DNA of 64,000 bases from Pseudomonas sp. TH15 (lineage in GTDB: Bacteria > Pseudomonadota > Gammaproteobacteria > Pseudomonadales > Pseudomonadaceae). This document shows positions 16,432 through 25,337 of the stretch, one piece after another. The notes beneath the pieces were generated by a model that was given only the letters and a program-made list of their open reading frames with translations, ran no database searches and had not been told where the DNA came from. Numbering within the stretch: the stretch's first letter is position 1; every line of letters starts with the position of its first letter. The stretch is from NCBI RefSeq assembly GCF_016651105.1, contig NZ_JAEKEL010000001.1, positions 3,028,001 to 3,092,000 of the forward strand, in the 5' to 3' direction. A program made the position numbers and the translations under genes.

Positions 16432-16841
16432 TTATTTTTTTAGGATGTAAAGGTTGTCTGATGGTGACATTTTTTCTATTCGGCCAGATGCGATATATTC
16501 GTTCAGCTCTTTTTCAACGATTTTTTTATCGCAGTATTTTTTATATTTAAGTGGTCTGTCGCTAGCATAAATATAAAGGCGCCATGCATCGAAGCCGTCG
16601 ATCCTGTTGTTCGATCCATAATCGAAGTCTACTGACTCTGTTGGGAAGTGAATGGCGCAACCTACTCCGTGCAATTCATATTGAATTCCGTTGATTATTT
16701 CCCCGCAGCGTTCGATTTTCTTGCTTCGCCAAAGTCGCAAAATATTACGAGTGCCAAATTTTTTTGCAACAACTCTGTGCCGATTTCTACTTTTGAAAGA
16801 AAGTCATTTATTAGATCTTCAATTCTGTCGTCGGTTTTCAT
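16432..16841 (-). pseudogene. Rhs immunity-like gene with a frameshift in an A7 run
   Basis: The ATG (16839-16841) overlaps the Rhs stop codon as ATGA, so it is coupled to the toxin gene. The first frame (MKTDDRIEDLINDFLSKVEI..) runs into a stop after 47 codons. A second frame continues from about 16740 to 16432 (LRLWRSKKIERCGEIING..). Adding one A to the seven-A run at 16761-16767 joins them as LLQKKFGTRNILRLWRSKK, giving a protein of about 136 residues. From memory it resembles the DUF6896 family (HGVGC, VDFDYG, DGFDAWRLY), often found beside Rhs genes. It may be an inactivating mutation, slippage at the A-run, or a sequencing error. It is AT-rich like the toxin tip. Confidence 0.7.
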
Positions 16842-19800
16842 CTTCTTCTATGATGCTCCAGTCGGTCATGTCCGACATTCTCAGCTGACTCAATTACCTC
16901 TTCGATGGTATTCAAAGTTCCTTTGTGTTCTCTGATATTAGTTATCAGTTTTATAGTTATCGGTGTTGCTGTTTGTTTTGCGGCCGCTGCTCGGTGGTGT
17001 CCATCCAAAATGTAACGGGTACCTTGATGTTCTACTACATCTATGGGAAAGCTAATATCGTACCCTCCAACTCTCATTTCAGTCCCTATTTCTTCGACTC
17101 GTTTGGTTGATTTTTTTCCCGAAATTGAATGTGTTCGCTTCAAGGTTTTTGGGTCAACGTCATTAATCAGGCCAGGTAATTGCGGCTCACCCTCATCAAC
17201 CCTAGCGCCAGTCGTATCCCCCGGCACCTTACAACCCGACTTATTGGGTGTCGGGCAATTCCCGCTCAACCCCAACGGATCAACCCACCCCGTCGGGTTC
17301 GGCGTGTACTGATACTGGTTCAGCCCACCCGCCAACTTGATCGGATCCGGCGTCAGATACCGGCCCATCTCCGGATCATAGTACCGATGCCGGTTGTAAT
17401 GCAGTCCCGACTCAGCATCAAAGTACTGCCCCTGAAATCGCAACGGCTGTTCGAGTTGTTCACCCGCGCCATGGGTCAGGCGAGTGACCTTGCCGTAAGC
17501 GTTGTACTTCGCCGCCCAAACAATCTCACCACCGAAATCCGTCAGTTCCTGCGGCGTGCCGAGGTGGTCGAGTTGGTAGTAGAACGGGCAGGCCTTACGC
17601 GGGCCTTTGCCGTCGAGCATGGCCAGTGGGCGGAAGGTGCCTGGCTCATAGATGTAGCTGCGGTAATGCTCGTCGCTGCTTTCCGCGATCAGGCGTTCGC
17701 CTTGCCACATAAATTCTGTGGTTTGGCCGTCTACGGTCTTGGCGATACGGCGGCCGAAGGCGTCGTACTTGTAACTAGCGATGCTGCCGCCGGGCAGGCT
17801 GGCGCCAATGAGGCGATGCTGGCAGTCGTAACGGTACTCGGTAACGAGTTTTTGTCCGGTGCCGCGACGTTCGCGGCTCAGGTTGCCGTGAGCGTCGTAG
17901 TCATAGTGGCGGTCGCCCTGCATCAGCAGGCGGTTACCTTTGATGCGAGTCGGGCCGGGGCTATCCTGCATCAGCAGGTTGCCAGCCGGGTCGTGGCCGA
18001 AGGTTTCCGGCAGTTCATCGCGCGAGTGGCGAACGCGGATCAAACGGTCGAGGGCGTCGTAGCCGTAGGTGCGTTGGCCGTGACGGGTGTCGGCGATGTA
18101 GTTCAGATTGCCGTTGGCGCTGTAGGCGTAGTCGCGGCGATAGAGGGAGTCGCGCCGGTGGCCTACGGCGTGAGCCAGCAATCGACCCTGATCGTCGTAG
18201 GAATATTCGCTGAGCAGCAGACCTTGTTGGCGATTTTTCTCACGACCCGATTGATAGACGTGGCCTGTCAGTTGTGAACCGTTGAGGTCGATGGCCGTCA
18301 GCACGCCGCCCTTGGCGTAGTGGTAATCGAGCTTGCTGTTGTCCGGTAGGCGCATGCGTTTGAGCTGGCCGCAGGCGTCGTAGGTGTAACGCAGGGTGCC
18401 CCAGCCCTGATGCTCGGCGACCAACCGATCCTGCAGGTCGTACTCAAACGCCAGCGGATATTTCTGGCCATCATTGACCGCCATCAGAAGACCGAGGTGG
18501 TCGTATTGGTAGGTGATCTTGACCCCGTCCGGCAGGGTCTTGACCAACAGGCGCCCGGCGGCATCGCGCGCATAAGCGGTGACTAACTGCGAGCCGTCAT
18601 CGCCGAACTCGGTTTTCTCCAGCAGCTGGCCGTTGAGGTCATAGGCATACGCCGTACGCCGTCCGTCGAAGCCGGTTTCCTGTCGGATCAATCCGGTCGG
18701 CGTGTAGTCCAGCAGGTATTTTTCGCCAGACTCGTTTTCGATCTCGGTGAGCAGCAGCTGCGCATGATCGTAGCGATACTGCACCCGCGTGCCGTCGGGG
18801 TTGATCTTGCGCGAGACCAGGTGCAGGTCATCGTCGTATTCATAGCGGGTGAAGCGGCCCAGTTCATCGCGTTCAGCCGTGACCTGGCCGTAAGCGCCGT
18901 AGCTGTAGGCGCGGGTGGCGCCGGTAGGAAAAGTCGTCTGAACCAGTCGGCCAACGGCGTCCCAGTGCTGACGGGTAACGGCACCGTGTTCGTCAACCGT
19001 GGTCGTCCGCCGCCCCAGCGCATCATAGGAAAAGCGTCGTACACCGCCGTCAGGCCGGGTTTCTTCGATCAGTTGACCGAGGTCGTTCCACACCAGCACC
19101 TGCCGACTGGTGTCCGGGTAACGGATCGACAACAGTTGCCCGTGCGTGTCGTAGTGGTAATGAGTGACATGGCCTTCAGGGTCGACCGCTTCGGTGACAT
19201 CGCCCTGAGCATTGCGCCGGTAGGTCCAGGTCGCATCGCCCCGAGAACGCTTGTGCAGAAAACCGTTGCGATACTCGTAGGACGTTGCCTCATCGCCCGG
19301 CGGAAGCAGTGCGATCAGCCGTCCGACGTCGTCATAGCGGTATTGAGTGACGGCCCCGAGCGGATCCTGCTCGGCGACCAGACGCCCGCAAGCGTCGTAG
19401 GCCTTGAGGTGTTCGCCGCCATTGGCTTCGACCTTGCGCACCAGTCGTGCACGGTCGTCGTGGTGGTAAACCTCTTCGGTGCCGTCGACATAATGCACCG
19501 CGACGCTGCCGTCATCGTTCCAGACGTACTGGGTGTCCATCTGCGAAAACGACGCCCAATGCCGCACGCAACGTGCAGCCTTGCCGACGCGTTCCCATTC
19601 CCAGAAGAAGCTCGCGCCCCCGGTCAGTTGGCGCTGCAGGATCACATGCTGGTCGTCGTAGTCGTAGCGCTCGCTTTCACCGACGGCGTTGGTGGCTTCG
19701 ATCAAACGGTGCAGAGCGTCGTAGCGATAGCAGACCAGTGTCTGTTCCGTCGTCCATTCAGCGTTGTGAAAGGATTGATAATCCACCGCCGACAGATGTT

Positions 19801-21616
19801 GGCCGTCGTAACGCAACAGCAGTGAGCGGCCTGCACCGTTATCAAGTCGCTGGACTCTGTCAGACCGATCCCGTTGTACGGTCAGACGATTGCCATGCAC
19901 GTCGCTGATCGACGTCAGCCGTCCGGCTCGAAAGTGATAGAACTGCGATTTTTCCCCGGCCAGCGCGAGGATCAACTCCTGCGGCTCATCCCCGAGAAAG
20001 ATCGCCGCCCGCGACAGACTGTTGTGAATCGCCGGACGCGAAACACTCGGTAACGGAAACTGTGTACGGCGGTTTTCATGGTCAACCCAGACAACGCCGT
20101 CGTCAGCAAACTCCAGCCGATGCGCCAGCGAATGACTCCAGCCAGACCCCAACCCAATATCGACTTCACAAGCACTGCTGCGGTACAACCGCGTGAACTC
20201 GAACGGCAACCGCCCATCGAGGGTGCCATCGGTGAGGGTCAGCAGTTCCTCGCCGGTGACCATCGACACCGGGCAGCCGTTGGTGCAGGTCTCCGGGCCA
20301 CAGTCAGCGCTGTCGCCGTTAGGATTTTTCGACTGATCCGGCGCGTCGTCGTGAGGTTCATGTCGCTGCAACTGCGTCATGTCGCGCGACTTGTCTCGCG
20401 CAATGGGCGCTGGGTTTGGCACCGTCAGCACCACTGAGTCGGCCTGACGGATATTCAGTGGAATCGCTGGCGCTGGATTCAGTTGCACATCCCGCGCATT
20501 GACCAGCAACGGTTTCAGCGCCCCAGCATGTCGGGTCAGCTCCGGTGCAGAGCTCAGCTCGGCCAGACGCAACGCCGAAGCGGCCAGCCACTCCCGTGCC
20601 CGCGGCGATTTGATTTTCGCCAGTACCTTGCTGCTCAGGCGCAACTGCACACCGACGCCGCCAGACAGCCGCATCAACAGAAAACTGATCAGCAGCTCAG
20701 CACGAACCTCCGCGACCACTTCCGCCAGGTATTGCGGCGGCAGCATTTTCAGCCAGCTGGTGAACGCCGCCAGATGAATGAATAACAGCGGTTCGTCGCT
20801 GAGAATCAGCAAACCATTGGCAATGGCTTCGCCGGAGGCTTGCAGCAGCGCCTCAAGTTCGGCGGTGCTCAGATACTCCAGCAGCTTTTCGCTGTTCGCC
20901 TGTAAATCGGCGAGGAGGGCGAACACTTGCTTGATGTCATCCCAGACGCTGTGCAGGGATTTCTCGAACCCGCGCCAATCTGCCTGTTGCAATTGGCCGT
21001 AGCGTTGCAGAAATCCGACGCTGGAAAACTCCTTCCAGAGCGGTTGAAATCCGGCCCACTCATCGCGCAACCAGCCTTCGAGGCCGTTGAGGATCTCCTC
21101 ATAAGAGGCAAACAGCGCCTGCACATGCCTGGTGGAAACATCGGGAAAGAAGGTGATGCGATAACGCTGGCCCCGCGAGCAGTCGGATACTTCGAGAATG
21201 CCGCTCGGGCCGATGGTCTTGTGGATGGGTTCACCGAATGTCAGCGCACCTTTGCGGTCCGCGATCACTGGTTCGAGCATTACCGGCGTGTTGCCGATCG
21301 GCACGAAACGCGCGGCCTCGAACATATGCACCAGGGTCAACGGGCCACTGGCAGGGCACATGACCACGGATGAACTGATCGGCTTGCGCGATTTGACCGG
21401 AGCGCTGAGGTGAACGTCGTTGCCGACCTTGAATACCTGCTCGACCTGGAGCGCCGTCCCCGTCCAGTACTGTTCGGCCCAGTCCTCGTATTGGTTCAGG
21501 CTCAGGCGAAATTCCCGGATCAGGTTTTCAAAGTCCGGGTGCTCAGGGTTCAGTGCGGCAACCACCAGCAGGCCGATGCTGTTGTTAAGGGGCAAAAGCC
21601 GATCGGGTGGAAGCAT
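16838..21616 (-). CDS. Rhs polymorphic toxin with ParB-like C-terminal tip
   Basis: The 1592-residue protein has a non-repetitive N-terminal region (about 1-430, no PAAR motif seen) and a DUF6531-type entry (NGCPVSMVTGEELLTLTDG). A long series of YD/RHS repeats forms the shell, followed by the core end (YDPEMGRYLTPDPIKLAGG, then WVDPLGL), the usual self-cleavage point. The last 140 residues (1453-1592) are the variable tip. VEEIGTEMRVGGYDISFPID and RYILDGHHRAAAAK (LDGHHR, 1537-1542) resemble the ParB/sulfiredoxin nuclease fold, so DNA cleavage or nucleotide hydrolysis is inferred. The tip is AT-rich, unlike the GC-rich shell. No VgrG or secretion gene is nearby. Confidence 0.9.
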   Translation of the reverse strand: MLPPDRLLPLNNSIGLLVVAALNPEHPDFENLIREFRLSLNQYEDWAEQYWTGTALQVEQVFKVGNDVHLSAPVKSRKPISSSVVMCPASGPLTLVHMFEAARFVPIGNTPVMLEPVIADRKGALTFGEPIHKTIGPSGILEVSDCSRGQRYRITFFPDVSTRHVQALFASYEEILNGLEGWLRDEWAGFQPLWKEFSSVGFLQRYGQLQQADWRGFEKSLHSVWDDIKQVFALLADLQANSEKLLEYLSTAELEALLQASGEAIANGLLILSDEPLLFIHLAAFTSWLKMLPPQYLAEVVAEVRAELLISFLLMRLSGGVGVQLRLSSKVLAKIKSPRAREWLAASALRLAELSSAPELTRHAGALKPLLVNARDVQLNPAPAIPLNIRQADSVVLTVPNPAPIARDKSRDMTQLQRHEPHDDAPDQSKNPNGDSADCGPETCTNGCPVSMVTGEELLTLTDGTLDGRLPFEFTRLYRSSACEVDIGLGSGWSHSLAHRLEFADDGVVWVDHENRRTQFPLPSVSRPAIHNSLSRAAIFLGDEPQELILALAGEKSQFYHFRAGRLTSISDVHGNRLTVQRDRSDRVQRLDNGAGRSLLLRYDGQHLSAVDYQSFHNAEWTTEQTLVCYRYDALHRLIEATNAVGESERYDYDDQHVILQRQLTGGASFFWEWERVGKAARCVRHWASFSQMDTQYVWNDDGSVAVHYVDGTEEVYHHDDRARLVRKVEANGGEHLKAYDACGRLVAEQDPLGAVTQYRYDDVGRLIALLPPGDEATSYEYRNGFLHKRSRGDATWTYRRNAQGDVTEAVDPEGHVTHYHYDTHGQLLSIRYPDTSRQVLVWNDLGQLIEETRPDGGVRRFSYDALGRRTTTVDEHGAVTRQHWDAVGRLVQTTFPTGATRAYSYGAYGQVTAERDELGRFTRYEYDDDLHLVSRKINPDGTRVQYRYDHAQLLLTEIENESGEKYLLDYTPTGLIRQETGFDGRRTAYAYDLNGQLLEKTEFGDDGSQLVTAYARDAAGRLLVKTLPDGVKITYQYDHLGLLMAVNDGQKYPLAFEYDLQDRLVAEHQGWGTLRYTYDACGQLKRMRLPDNSKLDYHYAKGGVLTAIDLNGSQLTGHVYQSGREKNRQQGLLLSEYSYDDQGRLLAHAVGHRRDSLYRRDYAYSANGNLNYIADTRHGQRTYGYDALDRLIRVRHSRDELPETFGHDPAGNLLMQDSPGPTRIKGNRLLMQGDRHYDYDAHGNLSRERRGTGQKLVTEYRYDCQHRLIGASLPGGSIASYKYDAFGRRIAKTVDGQTTEFMWQGERLIAESSDEHYRSYIYEPGTFRPLAMLDGKGPRKACPFYYQLDHLGTPQELTDFGGEIVWAAKYNAYGKVTRLTHGAGEQLEQPLRFQGQYFDAESGLHYNRHRYYDPEMGRYLTPDPIKLAGGLNQYQYTPNPTGWVDPLGLSGNCPTPNKSGCKVPGDTTGARVDEGEPQLPGLINDVDPKTLKRTHSISGKKSTKRVEEIGTEMRVGGYDISFPIDVVEHQGTRYILDGHHRAAAAKQTATPITIKLITNIREHKGTLNTIEEVIESAENVGHDRLEHHRRR

Positions 21617-21836
21617 TCGCAGTCACTCGCGCATGTGAAAAAGGGTGCGCGGACTTTGCGAGGAATCAAAAGGGAAAGAAGCCGGGAAAGTAGGTAATGT
21701 TTGTAGGGCGTTTCGCTAATTGCTTGCGAGTAGTTCATCGCCTCAACGGACATTGGCCGTTGCTCAATGTCCGTTGTGCTCGTTATGCTGCTGAACCCTT
21801 TAATCAGATCCGAGCAGCGGCCACCCGCCGCCTGGG

Positions 21837-22556
21837 ATGTCTTTGATAACGGATCCGATGATGAATGCACTGCTGAAGGCGTTCGGCCCGATCAAGGCCG
21901 TGATTTTCGATATGGACGGTTTGCTGCTGGACACCGAAGGGATTTACACCGAGGTCACCTCGTTGATTGCCGAGCGTTACGGGCGGACTTTCGACTGGAG
22001 CATCAAACAGAACATCATCGGCCGTGGCGCGGGTGACCTTGCGCGCTACGTGGTCGAGGCGCTGGACCTGCCGATCACCGCCGAAGAGTTTCTGGTGATC
22101 CGTGAACCCCTGATGCGCGAGCGTTTCCCCTCGGCACTGGCGATGCCGGGCGCCGAGGAATTGGTTCGGCACTTGAAGGCCAATAACATTCCGATTGCGG
22201 TGGGCACCAGCTCTTCTCGCCAGTCGTTTGGCCAGAAAACCACGCTGCACCGCGACTGGTTTGCGCTGTTCGACTTCATTGTTACCGCTGATGACCCGGA
22301 AGTCGGTGCGGCCAAACCGGCGCCGGATATTTTCCTGACGGCGGCACGGCGCCTGGGTGTCGCTCCCGAGGACTGCCTGGTGTTCGAAGATTCGCCGTTT
22401 GGCGTCACGGCGGCAAAAGCGGCGGGGATGACCGCGATTGCGATCCCGGATGCGGCCATGGCCGATGAAAAGTACGCACACGCTGATGGCATTCTTCGTA
22501 CGTTGAAGGCCTTCAAACCGGGCGAGTGCGGCTTGCCAGTGCTTGAGTGGGCCTGA
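21837..22556 (+). CDS. HAD superfamily hydrolase, phosphoglycolate/beta-phosphoglucomutase-like
   Basis: The 239-residue protein has the HAD motifs DMDGLLLDTEG (nucleophile Asp25), a threonine/serine motif II (VGTSSSR), the lysine motif in AAKPAPDIF and VFEDSPFGVTAAKAAG. It should be a phosphatase of small sugar phosphates or nucleotides of subfamily IA. The ATG at 21837 is the longest option; ATGs at 21858 or 21861 are also possible since none has a strong ribosome binding site. It is divergent from the Rhs gene and followed by a shared bidirectional terminator. Confidence 0.88.
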   Translation: MSLITDPMMNALLKAFGPIKAVIFDMDGLLLDTEGIYTEVTSLIAERYGRTFDWSIKQNIIGRGAGDLARYVVEALDLPITAEEFLVIREPLMRERFPSALAMPGAEELVRHLKANNIPIAVGTSSSRQSFGQKTTLHRDWFALFDFIVTADDPEVGAAKPAPDIFLTAARRLGVAPEDCLVFEDSPFGVTAAKAAGMTAIAIPDAAMADEKYAHADGILRTLKAFKPGECGLPVLEWA

Positions 22557-22574
22557 CTGCACAGTAAGTTCGCA

Positions 22575-22618
22575 TAAAAAATGCCGCGCCTTTGTTAATA
22601 GAGGCGCGGCATTTTTTG
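22575..22618. terminator. bidirectional intrinsic terminator
   Basis: AAAAAATGCCGCGCC/GGCGCGGCATTTTTT perfect stem between two convergent genes, with A/T runs serving both directions. Confidence 0.92.
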
Positions 22619-22637
22619 TGTTCGGGATTTACCGCAA

Positions 22638-23384
22638 TCAAGCGCCAAAGCCACCGTCGATCGTCAGGCTGGCACCGGTGATGTAACCGGCTTCCGGGCC
22701 GACCAGATAAGCGACGAAACTGGCGATTTCTTCGGCTTTACCGTAACGACCCACGGACATCAACGGGATCAGGCTCTCGGCGAAGTCACCGTCGGCCGGG
22801 TTCATGTCGGTGTCGACCGGGCCCGGTTGTACGTTGTTGATGGTGATGCCCCGTGGGCCGAGGTCGCGGGACAGGCCTTTGGTCAGGCCGACCAGTGCTG
22901 ATTTACTCATCGCGTACGGGCCGCCACCGGCGAAGGGCATGCGGTCGGCGTTGGTGCTGCCGATGTTGATGATGCGACCGCCTTCGGTCATGTGCTTGGC
23001 TGCGGCCTGGGTGGCGACGAATACGCTGCGCACGTTGATGGCCAGGGTTTTATCGAAGTCTTCGAGTTTGAAATCTTCCAGCGGTCCGACAGCCAGCACG
23101 CCAGCGTTGTTGACCAGTATGTCCAGGCGGCCAAAGGCTTCGACGGTAGCGGTCACGGCGCTACGAATGGCTTCGGCGTCGGCGCTGTCGGCCTTGATGG
23201 CGAGGGCTTTGCCGCCGTTGCCGGTGATGCTGTTTTGCAATTCTTCAGCCTTGGCGGCGGAGCTGACGTAAGTAAAGGCGACTGCCGCGCCTTCAGCGGC
23301 CAGGCGTTTGACGATGGCGGCGCCGATACCGCGGGATCCGCCTTGAATCAGAGCTACTTTACCGCTGAGGTGTTGAGTGGTCAT
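22638..23384 (-). CDS. short-chain dehydrogenase/reductase (3-oxoacyl-ACP reductase type)
   Basis: The 248-residue SDR has the cofactor motif GGSRGIG (15-21), NNAG (92-95) and the catalytic set Ser143, Tyr157, Lys161. Such enzymes reduce a ketone using NAD(P)H; the substrate cannot be inferred. The ATG at 23384 follows GGAG; the frame is open further upstream but that part lies in the promoter of the divergent LysR gene. The LysR gene on the other side probably regulates it. Confidence 0.93.
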   Translation of the reverse strand: MTTQHLSGKVALIQGGSRGIGAAIVKRLAAEGAAVAFTYVSSAAKAEELQNSITGNGGKALAIKADSADAEAIRSAVTATVEAFGRLDILVNNAGVLAVGPLEDFKLEDFDKTLAINVRSVFVATQAAAKHMTEGGRIINIGSTNADRMPFAGGGPYAMSKSALVGLTKGLSRDLGPRGITINNVQPGPVDTDMNPADGDFAESLIPLMSVGRYGKAEEIASFVAYLVGPEAGYITGASLTIDGGFGA

Positions 23385-23508
23385 GCCGATCTCCAGAAAA
23401 TTCAAGGCGGGCTGCCTTGTTGTTGGAGTCGAGTATCGGCCTCGCATTACCCTCTGTGTAGGCCTTAATTGTATAGTCTGTGTAAACCAGTTGTTTATAG
23501 TGGTGCTT

Positions 23509-24432
23509 ATGGAAACCTTCAACTGTATCGAATGCTTCGTACGCAGCGCCGAAGTCGGCAGCTTCGCCGAAGCCGCGCGGCGCCTGAGCCTGACCCCGGC
23601 AGCGGTAGGTAAAAGTGTTGCCAAACTTGAGGCGCGATTGGGTGTGCGGCTGTTTCAGCGCAGTACCCGGAGCCTGACGTTGACCGAGGCTGGTCAGTTG
23701 TTTTTGGGCGAAGTCAGCGCCAGCCTGAACACCATTCAAAACGCCGTGGCCAATCTCGCCAGCGCCGAAGGGCGACCGGCCGGTACGCTGAAAGTCAGCA
23801 TGGGCACGGTGTTCGGGCGTTTGTATGTCGTGCCGTTGCTGGGGGAGTTTCTGCGGCGCTATCCGGCGATCAATCCGGACTGGCATTTCGACAATCGTCA
23901 GGTTGACCTGATCGCTCAGGGGTTTGATGCGGCGATTGGCGGCGGATTCGAGCTGCCCCAGGGCGTGGTGGCGCGCAAGCTGACCCCGGCTCATCGAGTG
24001 TTGGTGGCGTCGGCCGAATATCTGGCAGGGCGCGAGGCGATTGTCGAACCTGATGACCTCAAACTGTGCGACGGGATTCTCATCCGCTCACCGCAAACCG
24101 GTCGCGTGCGCTCCTGGCAACTGACCAGTCGCACCCAGCAACACAGTCCATTGGTGCTCAAGGCACGGATGACCATGAGCGATTCGGAAGCAGCGTGTGC
24201 CAGCGCCGCCCAGGGTTTGGGCATCGCGTTGGTGAGTATGCCGTTTGCCGTGGGCTATCTGCAGGCCGGGACGTTGCAGCGGGTATTGCCGGATTGGTAC
24301 GTCGATGATGGCAACATTTCGATCTATTACGCGGAACACAAACTGCTGCCGGGCAAGACCCGGGCGTTTGTGGATTTCATCATTGAGCAGTTTGCGGAGC
24401 AGGGGCTGGGGGAGCGGTTTAGTGCGCTTTGA
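23509..24432 (+). CDS. LysR family transcriptional regulator
   Basis: The 307-residue protein has an N-terminal winged helix-turn-helix (AEVGSFAEAARRLSLTPAAVGKSVAKLEARLG) and a LysR substrate-binding domain beginning GTLKVSMGTVFGRLYVVPLL. It starts at METFNCIECF, divergent from the SDR gene with a 124-base intergenic region. By the usual LysR rule it controls that gene and itself, with the inducer unknown. The upstream in-frame start at 23377 is rejected, since its residues do not fit the family. Confidence 0.92.
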   Translation: METFNCIECFVRSAEVGSFAEAARRLSLTPAAVGKSVAKLEARLGVRLFQRSTRSLTLTEAGQLFLGEVSASLNTIQNAVANLASAEGRPAGTLKVSMGTVFGRLYVVPLLGEFLRRYPAINPDWHFDNRQVDLIAQGFDAAIGGGFELPQGVVARKLTPAHRVLVASAEYLAGREAIVEPDDLKLCDGILIRSPQTGRVRSWQLTSRTQQHSPLVLKARMTMSDSEAACASAAQGLGIALVSMPFAVGYLQAGTLQRVLPDWYVDDGNISIYYAEHKLLPGKTRAFVDFIIEQFAEQGLGERFSAL

Positions 24433-24459
24433 GCCAGGCTTAAGACCGAGTTGTGGCCT

Positions 24460-24533
24460 TCGCGGTCAAGCCTCGCTCCTACAGAGGATTTGTATACGAC
24501 GCAGATCCAATGTGGGAGCGGGCTTGCTCGGGT
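24460..24533. repeat. two different REP units, adjacent
   Basis: One unit of the TTCGCGGTCAAGCCTCGCTCC type and one of the TGTGGGAGCGGGCTTGCTCG type lie about 30 bases apart between convergent genes. Confidence 0.75.
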
Positions 24534-24551
24534 AGAAAACGATAACTCGGT

Positions 24552-25280
24552 CTACCTGCCAAACCGCCCCGGCCAACCAATAATCGTCTTCGGCCGCGGT
24601 GTTGCATAAGTCCGCACTTTCGACGTCGACAACCCCAACCGCACCAACGACTCAGCAATGGTCACCGCCGCCGTCACGCCATCCACCACCGGCACGCCGG
24701 TGCGCTGGCGGATTTGCTCATCCAGCCCGGCCATGCCGCCGCAGCCCAGGCAAATGACTTCGGCTTTATCCTCCAGCACCGCCAATTCCGCCTGGCGAAC
24801 AATCGCCTCCAGCGCGCGTTGCGGATCGGACTCCAGTTCCAGAACCGCCAACCCACTGGCCCGCACCGACGCGCAACGGTCCCACAGTCCCGACAACTTG
24901 AGGCGATCCTCGATCAGCGGCACGGTGCGATCCAGTGTGGTCACCACCGAATAGGCGTGCCCGAGGAACATCGCGGTGCTGGCGCCAGCATCAGTGATGT
25001 CGACGACGGGCACATTGAGCAATTCCTGCAAGCCTTCGCGACCGTGTTCACCGTAGCCAGCCTGAATCACCGCATCGAACGGCTGGTCGTAGGACATGAC
25101 CCGGTCCATCACCGCGATGGCGGCCAGGTAGCTTTCGAAATTGCCTTCGATGGAATCGGCACCGAAATGCGGCGTCAGGCCGATGATTTCGGTGCCGGGC
25201 GCGGCCACGGACTGGGCCTGGCGGGCGATGGCCTGGGTGATGGATTCGGTGGTGTTGACGTTGACCACGAGAATTCGCAT
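24552..25280 (-). CDS. Asp/Glu racemase superfamily protein lacking the first catalytic cysteine
   Basis: The 242-residue protein has the Asp/Glu/hydantoin racemase fold (RILVVNVNTTESIT start, VVDITDAGASTA, ICLGCGGMAGLDEQI). Two-cysteine racemases of this family have a cysteine in the segment after DAVI; here it reads DAVIQAGYGEHG, with Gly75 in its place. Cys180 in LGCGG is kept. The pattern resembles arylmalonate decarboxylase, so the reaction may be other than racemisation. It lies 57 bases downstream of an NCS1 permease gene on the same strand and likely acts on the imported cyclic compound, such as a hydantoin. Confidence 0.85.
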   Translation of the reverse strand: MRILVVNVNTTESITQAIARQAQSVAAPGTEIIGLTPHFGADSIEGNFESYLAAIAVMDRVMSYDQPFDAVIQAGYGEHGREGLQELLNVPVVDITDAGASTAMFLGHAYSVVTTLDRTVPLIEDRLKLSGLWDRCASVRASGLAVLELESDPQRALEAIVRQAELAVLEDKAEVICLGCGGMAGLDEQIRQRTGVPVVDGVTAAVTIAESLVRLGLSTSKVRTYATPRPKTIIGWPGRFGR

Positions 25281-25337
25281 GGAAAGTCCTTATAGCGGGG
25301 TGGTTCTGCGGCCCGACACTGCCGGGCCGCGATGGGA

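Noticed and set aside
18764..19825. 353-codon plus-strand frame inside the Rhs gene
   Set aside because: It is the antisense shadow of the YD repeats; its Val/Ala-rich composition comes from the repeat codons.
16838..21616. Rhs gene as proof of a type VI secretion locus
   Set aside because: No PAAR domain was seen in its N-terminus and no VgrG, Hcp or sheath genes lie in the window.
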